DNA from: Desulfovibrio porci
GTDB lineage: Bacteria > Desulfobacterota > Desulfovibrionia > Desulfovibrionales > Desulfovibrionaceae
Assembly: GCF_009696265.1 (NCBI RefSeq)
Contig: NZ_VUMH01000019.1
Span: 1 to 38,405, forward strand
DNA length: 38,405 nucleotides
Direction of reading: 5' to 3'
In this document: positions 8,046 through 21,168 of the stretch, in pieces
How positions within the stretch are numbered: position 1 is the first letter of the stretch
Layout: every line of letters starts with the position of its first letter
Translations under genes and position numbers: made by a program
Notes under the pieces: model-generated
Seen by the model: the letters and a program-made list of their open reading frames with translations, nothing else
Databases searched by the model: none
Told to the model about the DNA's origin: nothing

Positions 8046-9239
8046 TGCGGGTGTAAGCACCTATGCCGTGCTGGGCGATTACTCGCAGGGCTCCTTTGAA
8101 AGCAGCAACAGCGGCACGGACCTGGCTATCGACGGTAACGGCTACTTTGGCGTGCGCAAGCCCAACAGCAATCAGACATACTATACCCGCGCCGGAGATT
8201 TTTATTTCAACCAAAATCGTGAGCTGCAAAATCCTGAAGGATACCTCCTGCAAGGCTGGAAGGTCGACAATGAGAAAAAGCTGACATTCAATGGAGGGGC
8301 CACCAATCTCGGCACCTCAAAAACGGTTGAATCCGCTTACGTGGGCTCCGGCACGCCCACGGACATTGTGCTGGACAGCTGGAATATCAAACCCCGCCAA
8401 ACTACCAATGTCAGCTTTACCATGGGACTGACCAACAACGGCGCCGACGACAAGACCACCAGCGCACCAGTCCGCTGACCGCGCTTTTTGACCTATGGGA
8501 CGCTTCGAGCACGCCTCCCATGGCCAGCGGGGCCTATGCCACGCAGTCCAGCATTGACGTTTATGATGAGGGCGGTTCATCCCATACGCTTACGGTGTAT
8601 TATGATCAGGTGGATGTCAGCAAAACCGACAGCAAGGGCAATCTTCTCTATAAAATTGAAGGCATGCCTTCCAACTACACCATCTATGAATACCTGGTAA
8701 CCATTCCACCGGCTGAGGACCAGCGCAGTTACGGCGGCGAAGGCTACAACCAGGCCGCCAATACCTGGGCCAAGGAGCCTACCAAGTTTTACGATGACCC
8801 CGATGCGGGCACCAACAAAAACGCCGGCGTACTTATGAGCGGCGTGCTGATTTTCGACGCCGGCGGTCAACTGGTGAACCAGACGGCCTATACCTTCGGG
8901 GCCGCGGGCGGCCAGTCCCCCAACAGCCAGTACGCCGGAAATCCGGCGGACAAGAGTTCCTGGCAACCCACCAAATTTTCCAGCAACGGCCTGCCCGTGT
9001 TCACGGCCAACTTCAGCGGCCAGCCACTGGCCAACAGCGTCAGTGAAACCATGCGTACGGCGGGTTCATCCACGCCCTACAGCCAGGCGCAGGAATATAT
9101 TACGGAACTGGACCTGGGCCTGAAAAACATCAGTCCCACCTGGGATAACAGCAGCGTCAACCAGATAATGCGGGACAAGAACGGCAATCCCCTGAGCGAC
9201 CGGCTGTCGGACGGAACTTCCGGTTATGTGGCTGTCGGC

Positions 9240-10270
9240 AGCGATAAATACGGTTATTATTTCACCCAGGACGATTCCACGCCTCCGGCCAGCGGACAGT
9301 TTTACGGCAAGGCTGAAACCCCGGCGGATCTGGCGGGGAAATGGGTAGGCGCGGACAGTTACGGCTACTACGTCGAGGTGGATAAACAGGCAGGTACATT
9401 ATTAAAAGACGCAACTGATATAAAAATTCCGGTATATCAGGATTCAGACAATGCATATTATATTTTTGATGAAGTTCTTGGCAGAAAAACAGATTTCTAT
9501 ATTAAAAAAGATAAGGTAAATACACCTGTATATAAGGATGAATTCGGCTATTACACTCAGGCATCACCTACAGCGAAAAGAGTGTATAGCAGAGGTAAAA
9601 AGGAATATTATCATGATGATAACGGTTTTTATGTTGAAGATAAATTAGGACGATGTCGTTATGGAACCGAAAATACTACCGGTGACAACAAGCCTGTTTT
9701 CCATGACGATGTGTATGGTTTTTACTATCTGGAAGGAGTAACCAGAAAACCTGTTTCGGAAGCGGATTTCACACGAGTTGATATTGATAGCGTCCGGATA
9801 GTTAATCCCACACCTGTGACGCCTGAACAGCCTCTGGACCCGCCGCTCCAGAATCAGGCTAGCGGCAATGTCTACGGCAAGCTCAATGGGGAAAATGTCT
9901 ATGTAAAAGATGAGAAATACTGTATATATGATGAAAAATTAGGCAAGTATGCCTCGTATTATAACCCTGTTATAGATAAGATAACAGGTAATATAATAAA
10001 TGAATATATTTATAACGACGATATCGGCTACTATACTCAGGCGGACGTGAATGATCCCAAGGTTTACGGCAAGTACAAGGAAAACGGCATCCCCGATCCT
10101 GTTAATGTTATGCACGACAGCAACGGATTCTATATTGAAAACCCGAACGCTGCGGACGGCAGGAAAATATACGGCCACAGAGGGGCTGATGTCGTGTACT
10201 ATTCACCGGCCAACGGATTTTATGTGGGCAGGGAAGACAAGCCGACCAAGCTGAAGGAGGAGGATTTCCT
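9240..10270 (+). repeat. Tyr-Gly-rich degenerate repeat domain inside the silent flgE copy
   Basis: About ten imperfect units around Asp-x-x-Gly-Tyr-Tyr, for example DKYGYYFTQ, DSYGYYVEV, DEFGYYTQAS, DDNGFYVED, DVYGFYYLE, DDIGYYTQAD, DSNGFYIEN and PANGFYVGR, spaced roughly 25-40 residues apart, often with VYGK or PVY before them. The middle of the block uses AT-rich codons (AAA, ATA, TAT, GAT) unlike the flanking hook sequence. This suggests that it was acquired separately and expanded. Confidence 0.75.
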
Positions 10271-11006
10271 CAAGATCGCCGACGATGCCGCCAAATTCAC
10301 GGCCACAAAAGGCAATGTTGTGGCCCCAGATACCAAGATCAGCATTGCGGAAGACAGCAAGCCCCATGTTGTCTATGAGAATCAGGGGAATACGCTGGAT
10401 ACCCTCGCGGTCACCCTGACGCAAAAGGGTATCGGCGAAGATGGCTATCCCATCTATGAAAACATCATCAAGTACGGCTCCAGTCTGCCGACAATGAGCT
10501 CGGCGGAACGGCAGAACTACGCCAGCGTCGCCAACGTCAGCACCCCTACCATCCGGGAGCGCAGCCAGGACGGCTATGCCGCCGGTACCCTGAGCAGCGT
10601 CAATATTGACGAGGCGGGCGTGGTTCACGGCGTCTATTCCAACGGCAAGACCCTGCCCCTGTATCAGATCGCCCTCTACGACTTCCAAAACCTGCAAGGT
10701 CTTTACCGTGAAGGCGGCAATCTTTTTTCCGCCACCCAGGATTCCGGTGAACCGCGTCTGGGCGTGGCCGGGGACAACGGCTTCGGCACCACCAATGCCT
10801 ATAACATTGAGCAATCCAATGTGGACATGACCCGCGAGTTCGTGCAGATGATCACCACCCAGCGCGGTTTCCAGGCCAATTCCAAGGGAATTACAACTGT
10901 GGATACCATGTTGGAAACAGTCATAGGCATGAAACGCTAAACCGAAATTTTCCGCCGGGCTGAAAACCTTGTTTTGTGGTGGGGTGGAAAAAAAGAAGAA
11001 ACGCAA

Positions 11007-11035
11007 AAAGCGCCGGTCCCGGAGGCCGGCGCTTT
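11007..11035. terminator. Bidirectional hairpin between the two flgE copies (first)
   Basis: AAAGCGCCGG pairs with CCGGCGCTTT across a 9-base loop. Its A-run and T-run ends let it work as a terminator in either direction, so it would serve whichever flgE copy is connected to the promoter. Confidence 0.7.
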
Positions 11036-11075
11036 GTACGGAGAAAGCCGGATTGCAGCGCTATCCCTTCGCTGT

Positions 11076-11102
11076 GGGACGTCCGCGTCAGGCGGACGTC
11101 CC
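11076..11102. terminator. Second hairpin between the two flgE copies
   Basis: GGGACGTCCGC pairs perfectly over 11 bp with GCGGACGTCCC around the loop GTCAG. It lies 24 bases past the stop of flgE (11126). No T-run follows. Confidence 0.5.
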
Positions 11103-11125
11103 CTCGTCCGGGCGGCAGTCTCAGA

Positions 11126-12934
11126 CTACCGCTTCATGCCGATAACCGTTTCAAGCATGGTGTCCACTGTGGTGATGCCCTTGGAGTTGGCCTGGAAGCC
11201 ACGCTGGGTGGTGATCATCTGGACGAATTCGCGGGTCATGTCCACATTGGACTGTTCGATATTGTAAGCGTTGGTTGACCCGAAACCGGCGTCATTGGCC
11301 ACACCCTGACGCGCTCTGCCGGATTCTTTGGTTTCGGAGAAAAGATTGCCGCCTTCACGGTAAAGCCCCTGAGGATTGTCAAAATCGCAGAGAAGCAGTT
11401 GCCATAAGGCCAGGGTTTCGCCGTTGTCATAGGAACCATAGACGATGCCGTTTTTGTCAATCTGATAGGTGCTCAAAATGCCCGCGGCGTAACCATCCGC
11501 GTCCGAATCCTGCACGATGGACTTGCCCTGCTTGAGGAAGCTGGCGGTGTTTTCCCTGTTGGGCGACGTCATGGTGGCGCCCGTATCGGAAAAGTTGAGC
11601 GTCTTCTGCGTGGCGGGAGGCGTGGCAGCCTTGGTCGTCAGACTGGCCAGGGAAGTGTCGGCATTGTTCCAGGCCGGATTATTGGCGGTGTTTCTCAGCC
11701 CCAGATCAAGCTCAATGATATAATTTTCCGCGATGCTGTATGGGGTGCCGCCGTTGGCAGCCGTTTCAGACACGCAGTTGGCCAGAGGTTTGCCGTCGAA
11801 GTTGGCCGTGAACACGGGCAGACCGTTGCTGGAAATCTTGGTGGGCTGCCAGGAGGCCATTTTGCCGGGATCCTGATCGCAGGGAGTATCCGCCGCCAGG
11901 GGGTCGCCAGCCGCATCCTTGCCGTTGGCTCCGTAAGTGTAGGCCGTCTGGTTGACCAGCTGACCGCTTTCATTGAAGATCAGATGTCCTGCCATGAGCA
12001 CGCCTGCCTTTCTGGTGCCGGCAAAGGTTTTCTCGCCGGTTATCTGCGGGTTGCCCTCGGCGTCGTAGGTGATGGTGCCGCCGTAAGTGCGCTTGTCCTC
12101 GGACGGGGGAATGGTCACCAGATACTCGTATACGGTATAGCCATTGGGGAGCCCCGAAATCTTGTAGTCATCATTTTCAAGGGCCACCTGGTCATAATAG
12201 ACCGACATGGTGTGCTTGGTGCCGCCCTCGTCGTACACGTCGATGTCCGATTTGCCCACATAGGCTGTACTGGCCAGCGGCGTTTCGGAGGTGCCGTCCC
12301 ACTGGTTCCAGAGCGCGGACATGGGATTGTCCGGATTGGTGGTTCTGTCGCTGCCCGGGTCGGAGGTCAGACCCATGGTAATGGACACGCTGTGGGTCTG
12401 TTGCGGCGGCAGGTTCCACATATCCAGCACAATATCCGTAGGCGTGCCGCTGCCCACATAGGACGATTCCGTCGTGGAAGTGCTGCCCAGACTGGTGGCG
12501 CCGCGGTTGAGCGTCAGATTAGTGGAATTGTCCACACGCCAGCCCTGCACGCGCATACCCTGAGGGTTGATGAGCTGGCGGTCCTTATCGAAATAGAAAT
12601 CGCCGGCGCGGGTATAGTACATCTGGTCGGAGTTGGGCTTGCGCACCTTGAAATAACCGTTGCCGTCGATGGCCAGATCCGTGCCGCTGTTGCTGCTTTC
12701 AAAGGAACCCTGCGAAAAGTCGCCCAGCACGGCATAGGTGCTCACACCCGCGCCGATCTGGGTGGGGCCGCTGGCGCTGCCCCCGCTCAGGTACAGATAA
12801 TCATTAAAATCCATCCGTTGGCTTTTAAAGCCGATGGTGCTCACGTTGGCGATATTGTTGCCCACCACGTTCATCTTGTTGCCGTGGGCGAGCAGGCCGG
12901 AAACGCTGGTCCACATGCTGGCTGAAAGGCCCAT
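11126..12934 (-). CDS. flgE: Flagellar hook protein FlgE (expressed copy)
   Basis: 602 residues. Subunit of the hook that joins the basal body to the filament; exported by the flagellar type III system. The N-terminal rod motif (MNVVGNNIANVSTIGFK, residues 21-37) and the C-terminal helix (NVDMTREFVQMITTQRGFQANSKGI, then MLETVIGMKR) are typical. FlaE-type central domains lie between. GGAGG is 5 bases before ATG 12934. It is third in the leftward fliK-flgD-flgE operon. The palindrome GGCTTTAAAAGCC covers codons 35-39, and from there the gene is homologous to the silent copy at 7966-10940. It lacks the Tyr-rich repeat domain of that copy. Confidence 0.95.
   Translation of the reverse strand: MGLSASMWTSVSGLLAHGNKMNVVGNNIANVSTIGFKSQRMDFNDYLYLSGGSASGPTQIGAGVSTYAVLGDFSQGSFESSNSGTDLAIDGNGYFKVRKPNSDQMYYTRAGDFYFDKDRQLINPQGMRVQGWRVDNSTNLTLNRGATSLGSTSTTESSYVGSGTPTDIVLDMWNLPPQQTHSVSITMGLTSDPGSDRTTNPDNPMSALWNQWDGTSETPLASTAYVGKSDIDVYDEGGTKHTMSVYYDQVALENDDYKISGLPNGYTVYEYLVTIPPSEDKRTYGGTITYDAEGNPQITGEKTFAGTRKAGVLMAGHLIFNESGQLVNQTAYTYGANGKDAAGDPLAADTPCDQDPGKMASWQPTKISSNGLPVFTANFDGKPLANCVSETAANGGTPYSIAENYIIELDLGLRNTANNPAWNNADTSLASLTTKAATPPATQKTLNFSDTGATMTSPNRENTASFLKQGKSIVQDSDADGYAAGILSTYQIDKNGIVYGSYDNGETLALWQLLLCDFDNPQGLYREGGNLFSETKESGRARQGVANDAGFGSTNAYNIEQSNVDMTREFVQMITTQRGFQANSKGITTVDTMLETVIGMKR
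12753..12832 (-). repeat. Right inverted repeat of the proposed invertible flgE segment
   Basis: The minus strand begins with the palindrome GGCTTTAAAAGCC (12832 down to 12820), codons 35-39 of flgE, and matches 7966-8045 at 79 of 80 positions. The repeats are 4.87 kb apart at their outer edges and in opposite orientation. Confidence 0.85.
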
Positions 12935-13008
12935 AACTTCCTCCGTATATGCTTGGGATAGCGGCTTGCATGGCGGCTATGGCCGCCGGGATAGTTCCGT
13001 TGTTATAT

Positions 13009-13866
13009 TCAGGCGGCTTGTCCGGTGTTTTCTTCCGTGTTTTCGCCGCCGGGAGTTTCCGTGTTTTTGCCGCTGCCAGAATCTCCTTCGTCGGGATTCT
13101 CTGGACTAGAATTATCCTCGTCAGACGGCGTTTCAGGGTTGTTGCCATTATTAACCACCTTGGGCTCGGAAACCTGGCGCACATTGGCAAGTGACATCAG
13201 CTGACCGCCGTCCAGGCCCAGATAAACTGTGCCGTTGTCATTGACAACGCCGGTCACTGTGGCGTCCACGATCTGATCCGAGAGCACGGCTTCGCCGTCG
13301 GCATTGTAAGCGGCCAGCGAGACCGTATACACGCCGTCCGGGGCAACAGCGCCGGAATTGGTCATACCGTTCCAGGTAAACTCGAATGTTGTTCCGGAAG
13401 CCTTGCCGCTGACATCTTCGGTGTAGACCGGATTGCCGTTGGCGTCCTTCACAGTCAGCACGCCCTTGGCCACATTGTCGCCGAACGCGTAACGGAAGGT
13501 GCTTACCTTGACCACGCCGTCGCTGTCTTCGGTTTTGCCGGTGGTGGTCTTGCCGATGGTATTGCCGGAAACGCTCACCTGCTTGCCGATATAGGAAGTG
13601 GCGTTGATCATCTGCTGGTTGTTGGTGGCGTCGGTCAGGCCTTCCATGCTCGTATTCAGGTTCATGAGCTGTTCCAGACTGGAGAACTGCGCCATCTGGG
13701 CAATAAATTCCTTATCGTCCATGGGATTGAGCGGATCCTGGTACTTGAACTGGGTGACCAGCAACAGCATGAAGGAATCTTTGTCCAGATTGCTGCCCTT
13801 CTGCTTGGAGAGGGCGGCATTGAACTCGTTGTTGGTCTGATTCAGGGCCTGTGTAATGCTGGACAT
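13009..13866 (-). CDS. flgD: Hook-capping protein FlgD
   Basis: 285 residues. Scaffold that caps the growing hook while FlgE subunits add. The N-terminal signature is clear: residues 28-50 contain LDKDSFMLLLVTQFKYQDPLNP, followed by EFIAQMAQFSSLEQLMNLN. The tudor and FnIII-like part (about 90-235) includes the FlgD Ig-like strand pattern FEFTWNGMTNSGAVAPDG. The last 45 residues or so are an acidic, Asn/Glu/Pro/Gly-rich tail that most FlgD proteins lack, probably disordered. It lies between fliK and flgE, with short gaps on both sides (22 and 74 bases). Confidence 0.93.
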   Translation of the reverse strand: MSSITQALNQTNNEFNAALSKQKGSNLDKDSFMLLLVTQFKYQDPLNPMDDKEFIAQMAQFSSLEQLMNLNTSMEGLTDATNNQQMINATSYIGKQVSVSGNTIGKTTTGKTEDSDGVVKVSTFRYAFGDNVAKGVLTVKDANGNPVYTEDVSGKASGTTFEFTWNGMTNSGAVAPDGVYTVSLAAYNADGEAVLSDQIVDATVTGVVNDNGTVYLGLDGGQLMSLANVRQVSEPKVVNNGNNPETPSDEDNSSPENPDEGDSGSGKNTETPGGENTEENTGQAA

Positions 13867-13888
13867 GGCTTACTCCGCTTTGGCGTGC

Positions 13889-15769
13889 TCAGGCCACCAC
13901 ATGTAAAGATTGGGTGGCATATCTTGCCGTTTGCCCTAGAGAATGCACAGGCTGTTCCAAAATGCCTGAATCTGAATTTTCTTCGGAATTACGCAGTGTT
14001 GCGAGATTCTTGAGGCGGGCAAGTTCTTCCCGGCGGGCATCTTCTTCCTGCCGGGAATTATGCTGATCCAGATTTTGCCACTGGCGGCCGTCGTCGCCCT
14101 GCTGGTTCTGAATCTGCACTTCAATCTTGTCCACCTTGATGCCCTGTTGCTCCAGGTTGGCGCGGATGCTGTCCAATTGGCGGCTGACCATTTCGGCGGT
14201 TTCGCTTTTTTCGGAACGGATGCGCGCGCTCACCTCGCCGTTGCGGGCCGTGAGCGTCAGGGTGATAGCCCCCAGTTCCTGCGGGTGAAGCTGCAAATCC
14301 AGGCGGCTGCCGCCGTCCTTGAGGGCGGAGAGCAGGCCGCTTTCCACCTGCCGGGCCACCTGTGCGGCCAGAGGCCGGTTTTGGACGGCAGTGTCCTGCA
14401 CGGGGGAGGTTTCGGACAGGTTCTGCCCGCCCTGAAGCATGGAAAAGACGATGGAGTTGGCATTGTTGGTCTGGGGCGGCGTGGCTCGTGTTTCCACCTT
14501 GCCCAGCAATTCGTTCCATTCCTTGCCCTTGCTTTGTCCGCTGTTGTTTTCAAAGCCGGGAGCGTTGGAGCCGTTTTTGCCGCCTTCTTTGGCGTCCGTA
14601 TGCGTCGTGGCGGCTCCGGGAACAGTCTTCTCCATGGCCGTATTGTCGGCCTTGTCCGTGTTGGCGGCGGCCCGATTCAGTTTATCGGCCAGGCTTCCGG
14701 CGGGATTCTTTTGGTTTTGCGAACCGTCGGCGTCGCCCACGGCGCCGCTCTGCCTGCCGTCCAGCTTGCGGTTGACGGCGTCGCTTTGCGCGGCAATTCC
14801 GCTGTCTTCGGGAGTGTCGGTCTGCTGGCCCGAGTGCAGGGTCTGGTTGAGGATTTCGCGGCTGTTTTTCTGCACGGTCTTGTCGATCATGACCCGGCTT
14901 TGCTGCACCTTGCGATCCTGCAGCGCGCTGGCCGCCTTTTCCTTTTCCATGCGGTCGCGGGCCTTGCTGATGATGGGCTTGAGCGTCTGCTCCAGCGCGG
15001 CGTCCAGCTTCTGGCGGTTGGCCTTGTCCATGGTGAACTGCGTCGAGGCGGGGGCCATGAGATTGCCGAACTGTTCGCCGGTGACGCGCAGGGCGGCGTA
15101 GCCGCCGAAATTGTCGGACAGGCTTTGCAAGCTGTTTTTATTCAGGCCGAGCCCCCTGCCCAAGGCCAGCGCGTCGTCGCGGCTGATTTCAATGCTTTCG
15201 TTGGGGGCCAGCTTGGCGAAGGCGTCGGAGATCAGCGCCAAGGCTTCTTCTCCCTTGCCTTCGTCCATCCGTTGCAGCACCGCGAGGGAAAGATCGCCCG
15301 AAGGGTCGATTTTGCCCAGCAGGGCGGTGATGGTCTGCGCGTCCTCGTCACTGACGCCTGCGGCAGTACCCCTGCCCATCAGGCTGGCCATGACCTGGGC
15401 CAGCGTCGCGCCATCGGGCTGGCCGACCAGCACGTCGAACTGTTTCAGGCTTTCCTCGGGTGCACCGGCCTTAACAAGCTGTTCGCGTAATTCCTGCAGT
15501 TCCTGCTTGGTGAAACAGACTTCATCCAGGGTATAGGTGACGCCATCCGTGGTATGGCGGCTGTAAGGGCTTTCCACCAACGGCCGGTTTTGGCCGGAGT
15601 CGTCCTGCAAGGCGGCATTCACGGACACGTGCTGTCCGTTTTCCACTGAATCCATGGCGTTCTGCATGGCCTGCACAAAATCGGAGGAAGCATCAGCGCC
15701 GGAAGAGCCGCTCATGCCGCTCAGAAAGTTCAAACCGGAGCCAGTCGGATCGACGGGAAGAATTTGCAT
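13889..15769 (-). CDS. fliK: Flagellar hook-length control protein FliK
   Basis: 626 residues. Secreted ruler that measures hook length and switches export from hook to filament subunits. The conserved C-terminal domain is at about residues 490-580: LDLQLHPQELGAITLTLTARNG, then RQLDSIRANLEQQGIKVDKIEV. The long N-terminal and middle parts are low complexity and rich in Gln, Asn, Asp, Ala and Gly, as in other FliK proteins. It is the first gene of the operon with flgD and flgE. A sigma-54-like promoter (15796-15812) lies about 30 bases upstream of ATG 15769, and AAGGAG precedes the start. Confidence 0.9.
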   Translation of the reverse strand: MQILPVDPTGSGLNFLSGMSGSSGADASSDFVQAMQNAMDSVENGQHVSVNAALQDDSGQNRPLVESPYSRHTTDGVTYTLDEVCFTKQELQELREQLVKAGAPEESLKQFDVLVGQPDGATLAQVMASLMGRGTAAGVSDEDAQTITALLGKIDPSGDLSLAVLQRMDEGKGEEALALISDAFAKLAPNESIEISRDDALALGRGLGLNKNSLQSLSDNFGGYAALRVTGEQFGNLMAPASTQFTMDKANRQKLDAALEQTLKPIISKARDRMEKEKAASALQDRKVQQSRVMIDKTVQKNSREILNQTLHSGQQTDTPEDSGIAAQSDAVNRKLDGRQSGAVGDADGSQNQKNPAGSLADKLNRAAANTDKADNTAMEKTVPGAATTHTDAKEGGKNGSNAPGFENNSGQSKGKEWNELLGKVETRATPPQTNNANSIVFSMLQGGQNLSETSPVQDTAVQNRPLAAQVARQVESGLLSALKDGGSRLDLQLHPQELGAITLTLTARNGEVSARIRSEKSETAEMVSRQLDSIRANLEQQGIKVDKIEVQIQNQQGDDGRQWQNLDQHNSRQEEDARREELARLKNLATLRNSEENSDSGILEQPVHSLGQTARYATQSLHVVA

Positions 15770-15795
15770 TGTCGCACTCCTTGCGCCCGGAAGTA

Positions 15796-15812
15796 TTCAA
15801 GGAGTGTTCCAA
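15796..15812 (-). promoter_or_regulatory. Sigma-54-like promoter of fliK-flgD-flgE
   Basis: Read leftward: TTGGAACACTCCTTGAA. It keeps TTGG, AC and TTG at the -24/-12 spacing but has GA in place of GC at -12. AT-rich sequence lies directly upstream (15813-15850). Confidence 0.5.
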
Positions 15813-15914
15813 AAATAAAAAACAAGTAATCTCAAATAAATAAAAATAAGATGCGGCTTATTGCGGCAAGATCTGCCGGAACATGCGGGGCGTTAAGCGG
15901 CCAGCGGTTCGGGA

Positions 15915-20226
<4,312 letters not shown>

Positions 20227-20291
20227 GCACCATCCGTCTGGGCTGAAAAAATTGCCGCATGGCCGTAGGGCGATCCGGCGGCGTACGGCCG

Positions 20292-20645
20292 CTATTCCGC
20301 CGTGTCCGGGGTATAGCCTTTAAGTTCTTCCTCACTTTCGCAGGTGGGGAAAAAACCTTCTATCTCCGCGTCTTTCAAAAGCTGTGCCACATGCGGCGCG
20401 GGATTGAGCAGGACCAGCCTGCGCCCCCGTCCCTGAAGTTTGGTGCTGATGCTGACAAGGACGCCCAATCCCGCATTGTCCATCCGGCCCGCCTGGCTAA
20501 GGTCCAGTATTGCTTGGGGAACGTTGGAAGCCGCCATGCCTTCTTCCATCCGCCGGTTGAACTCGACCACGTCAGCCAGCAGCACGTCGCCGGTCAGACG
20601 GAGGATGTCGACATTATTATGAGACTCCGCTTGCAGATCAAACAT
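20292..20645 (-). CDS. STAS-domain protein (anti-anti-sigma-type)
   Basis: 117 residues, a single STAS domain like SpoIIAA. In the switch loop, where SpoIIAA-type proteins carry the phosphorylated serine (DSSGLG), this protein has D56-N57-A58-G59-L60-G61. No Ser or Thr is available, so kinase control at the usual site is unlikely. GAGGAGG lies 8 bases before ATG 20645. No partner kinase or phosphatase is seen in the window. It lies directly ahead of fapA and the glycosyltransferase genes and could act in a regulatory or scaffold role. Confidence 0.85.
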   Translation of the reverse strand: MFDLQAESHNNVDILRLTGDVLLADVVEFNRRMEEGMAASNVPQAILDLSQAGRMDNAGLGVLVSISTKLQGRGRRLVLLNPAPHVAQLLKDAEIEGFFPTCESEEELKGYTPDTAE

Positions 20646-20689
20646 GGCCGAGCCTCCTCAAGCAAAAAGGCATTGCCGGTATAGTGTCG

Positions 20690-21168
20690 TTAAGGAAAAA
20701 GTCTGGCGGAATCCAGCCAGATGGTCACAGGCCCCCAGTTGCAGAGGCGGACTTCCATTTCAGCTCCGAATATGCCTGAAGATACGCCGCCATGGCAAGC
20801 CCCGTCAACAAGGCTCACAAAGCGCTCGAACATCCCGGCGGCCCAGACCGGTCGCCCGCCTCGCTGAAGGAAGGCCGACGGCCTTTGCGGCAATCGGCGT
20901 AGAGAGTGAATTGAGGCGCCAACAGCGCCTGGCCGCCGAAATCCTGAAGAGAGCAGTGGAATTTGTGAGCCGCGTCGCCCTGGCCCGGAAAAATGCGCAG
21001 ATCCAGAAGCTTGCGGGCCATCCCCGCAAAGGCCGGGCTTTGGTGAAAATGCGGCCCGTCTTCACGCCCGAAACCCACCAGGGCCAGCAGACCCGCGCCG
21101 ATAGCGGCCACAACGCGACCTTCCACGCTGACCGAGGCTTCACGTACCCGCTGTACCAGAATGCGCAT
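20690..21168 (-). pseudogene. dtd: D-aminoacyl-tRNA deacylase, frameshifted
   Basis: Dtd removes D-amino acids from mischarged tRNA. The N-terminal frame (from MRILVQRVREASVSVEG) holds the catalytic-site motif APQFTLYADCRKGRRPSF. It then leaves frame and stops after GPPGCSSAL. The other frame resumes with AAGMFERFVSLVDG and contains the C-terminal GAEMEVRLCNWGPVTIWLDSA. Joining the two with one added base near 20850-20860 restores a normal protein of 159 residues. It is either a real disruption or a one-base read error. The start overlaps the acyl-CoA ligase stop (TAATG). Confidence 0.85.

Larger units (their letters stand above)
7966..10940 (+). pseudogene. flgE: Silent second hook-protein gene (flgE-like), no 5' end, one frameshift
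   Basis: Encodes a flagellar hook protein like FlgE at 11126-12934, but begins at codon 35 (Gly-Phe-Lys), with no start, ribosome site or promoter. Frame 1 runs to TGA 8476; the rest continues in another frame to TAA 10940. The switch is near 8465-8470 and is a missing base: alignment to the intact copy reads straight through. The FlgE core and the C-terminus (TNAYNIEQSNVDMT to MLETVIGMKR) are well conserved. Between about 9240 and 10270 lies a domain absent from the other copy, with about ten units ending in GYY, GFY or similar. Part of it (about 9390-10060) is clearly AT-rich. Repaired and joined to the 34-codon start, the product would be about 1,020 residues. It looks like a storage copy for the inversion described in the findings. 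Confidence 0.8.

Noticed and set aside
8484..10270. Independent new gene starting at ATG 8520
   Set aside because: The frame is the continuation of the flgE-like copy; the ATG is an internal Met with no ribosome site.
6620..10940. Interpretation of the recombinase plus truncated flgE as an ordinary prophage insertion
   Set aside because: No phage genes, no room for an element between flagellin and the recombinase, and the homology edge lies exactly at a palindrome shared with the intact inverted copy. It remains the main alternative to inversion.
14060..15490. 476-codon plus-strand frame opposite fliK
   Set aside because: Antisense frame of fliK; no recognisable domain or start signals.
15840..15914. 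Terminator after the GT9 gene
   Set aside because: GCGGC units there are direct, not inverted, repeats, and the only stem (CGGCA/TGCCG) is 5 bp; too weak to call.
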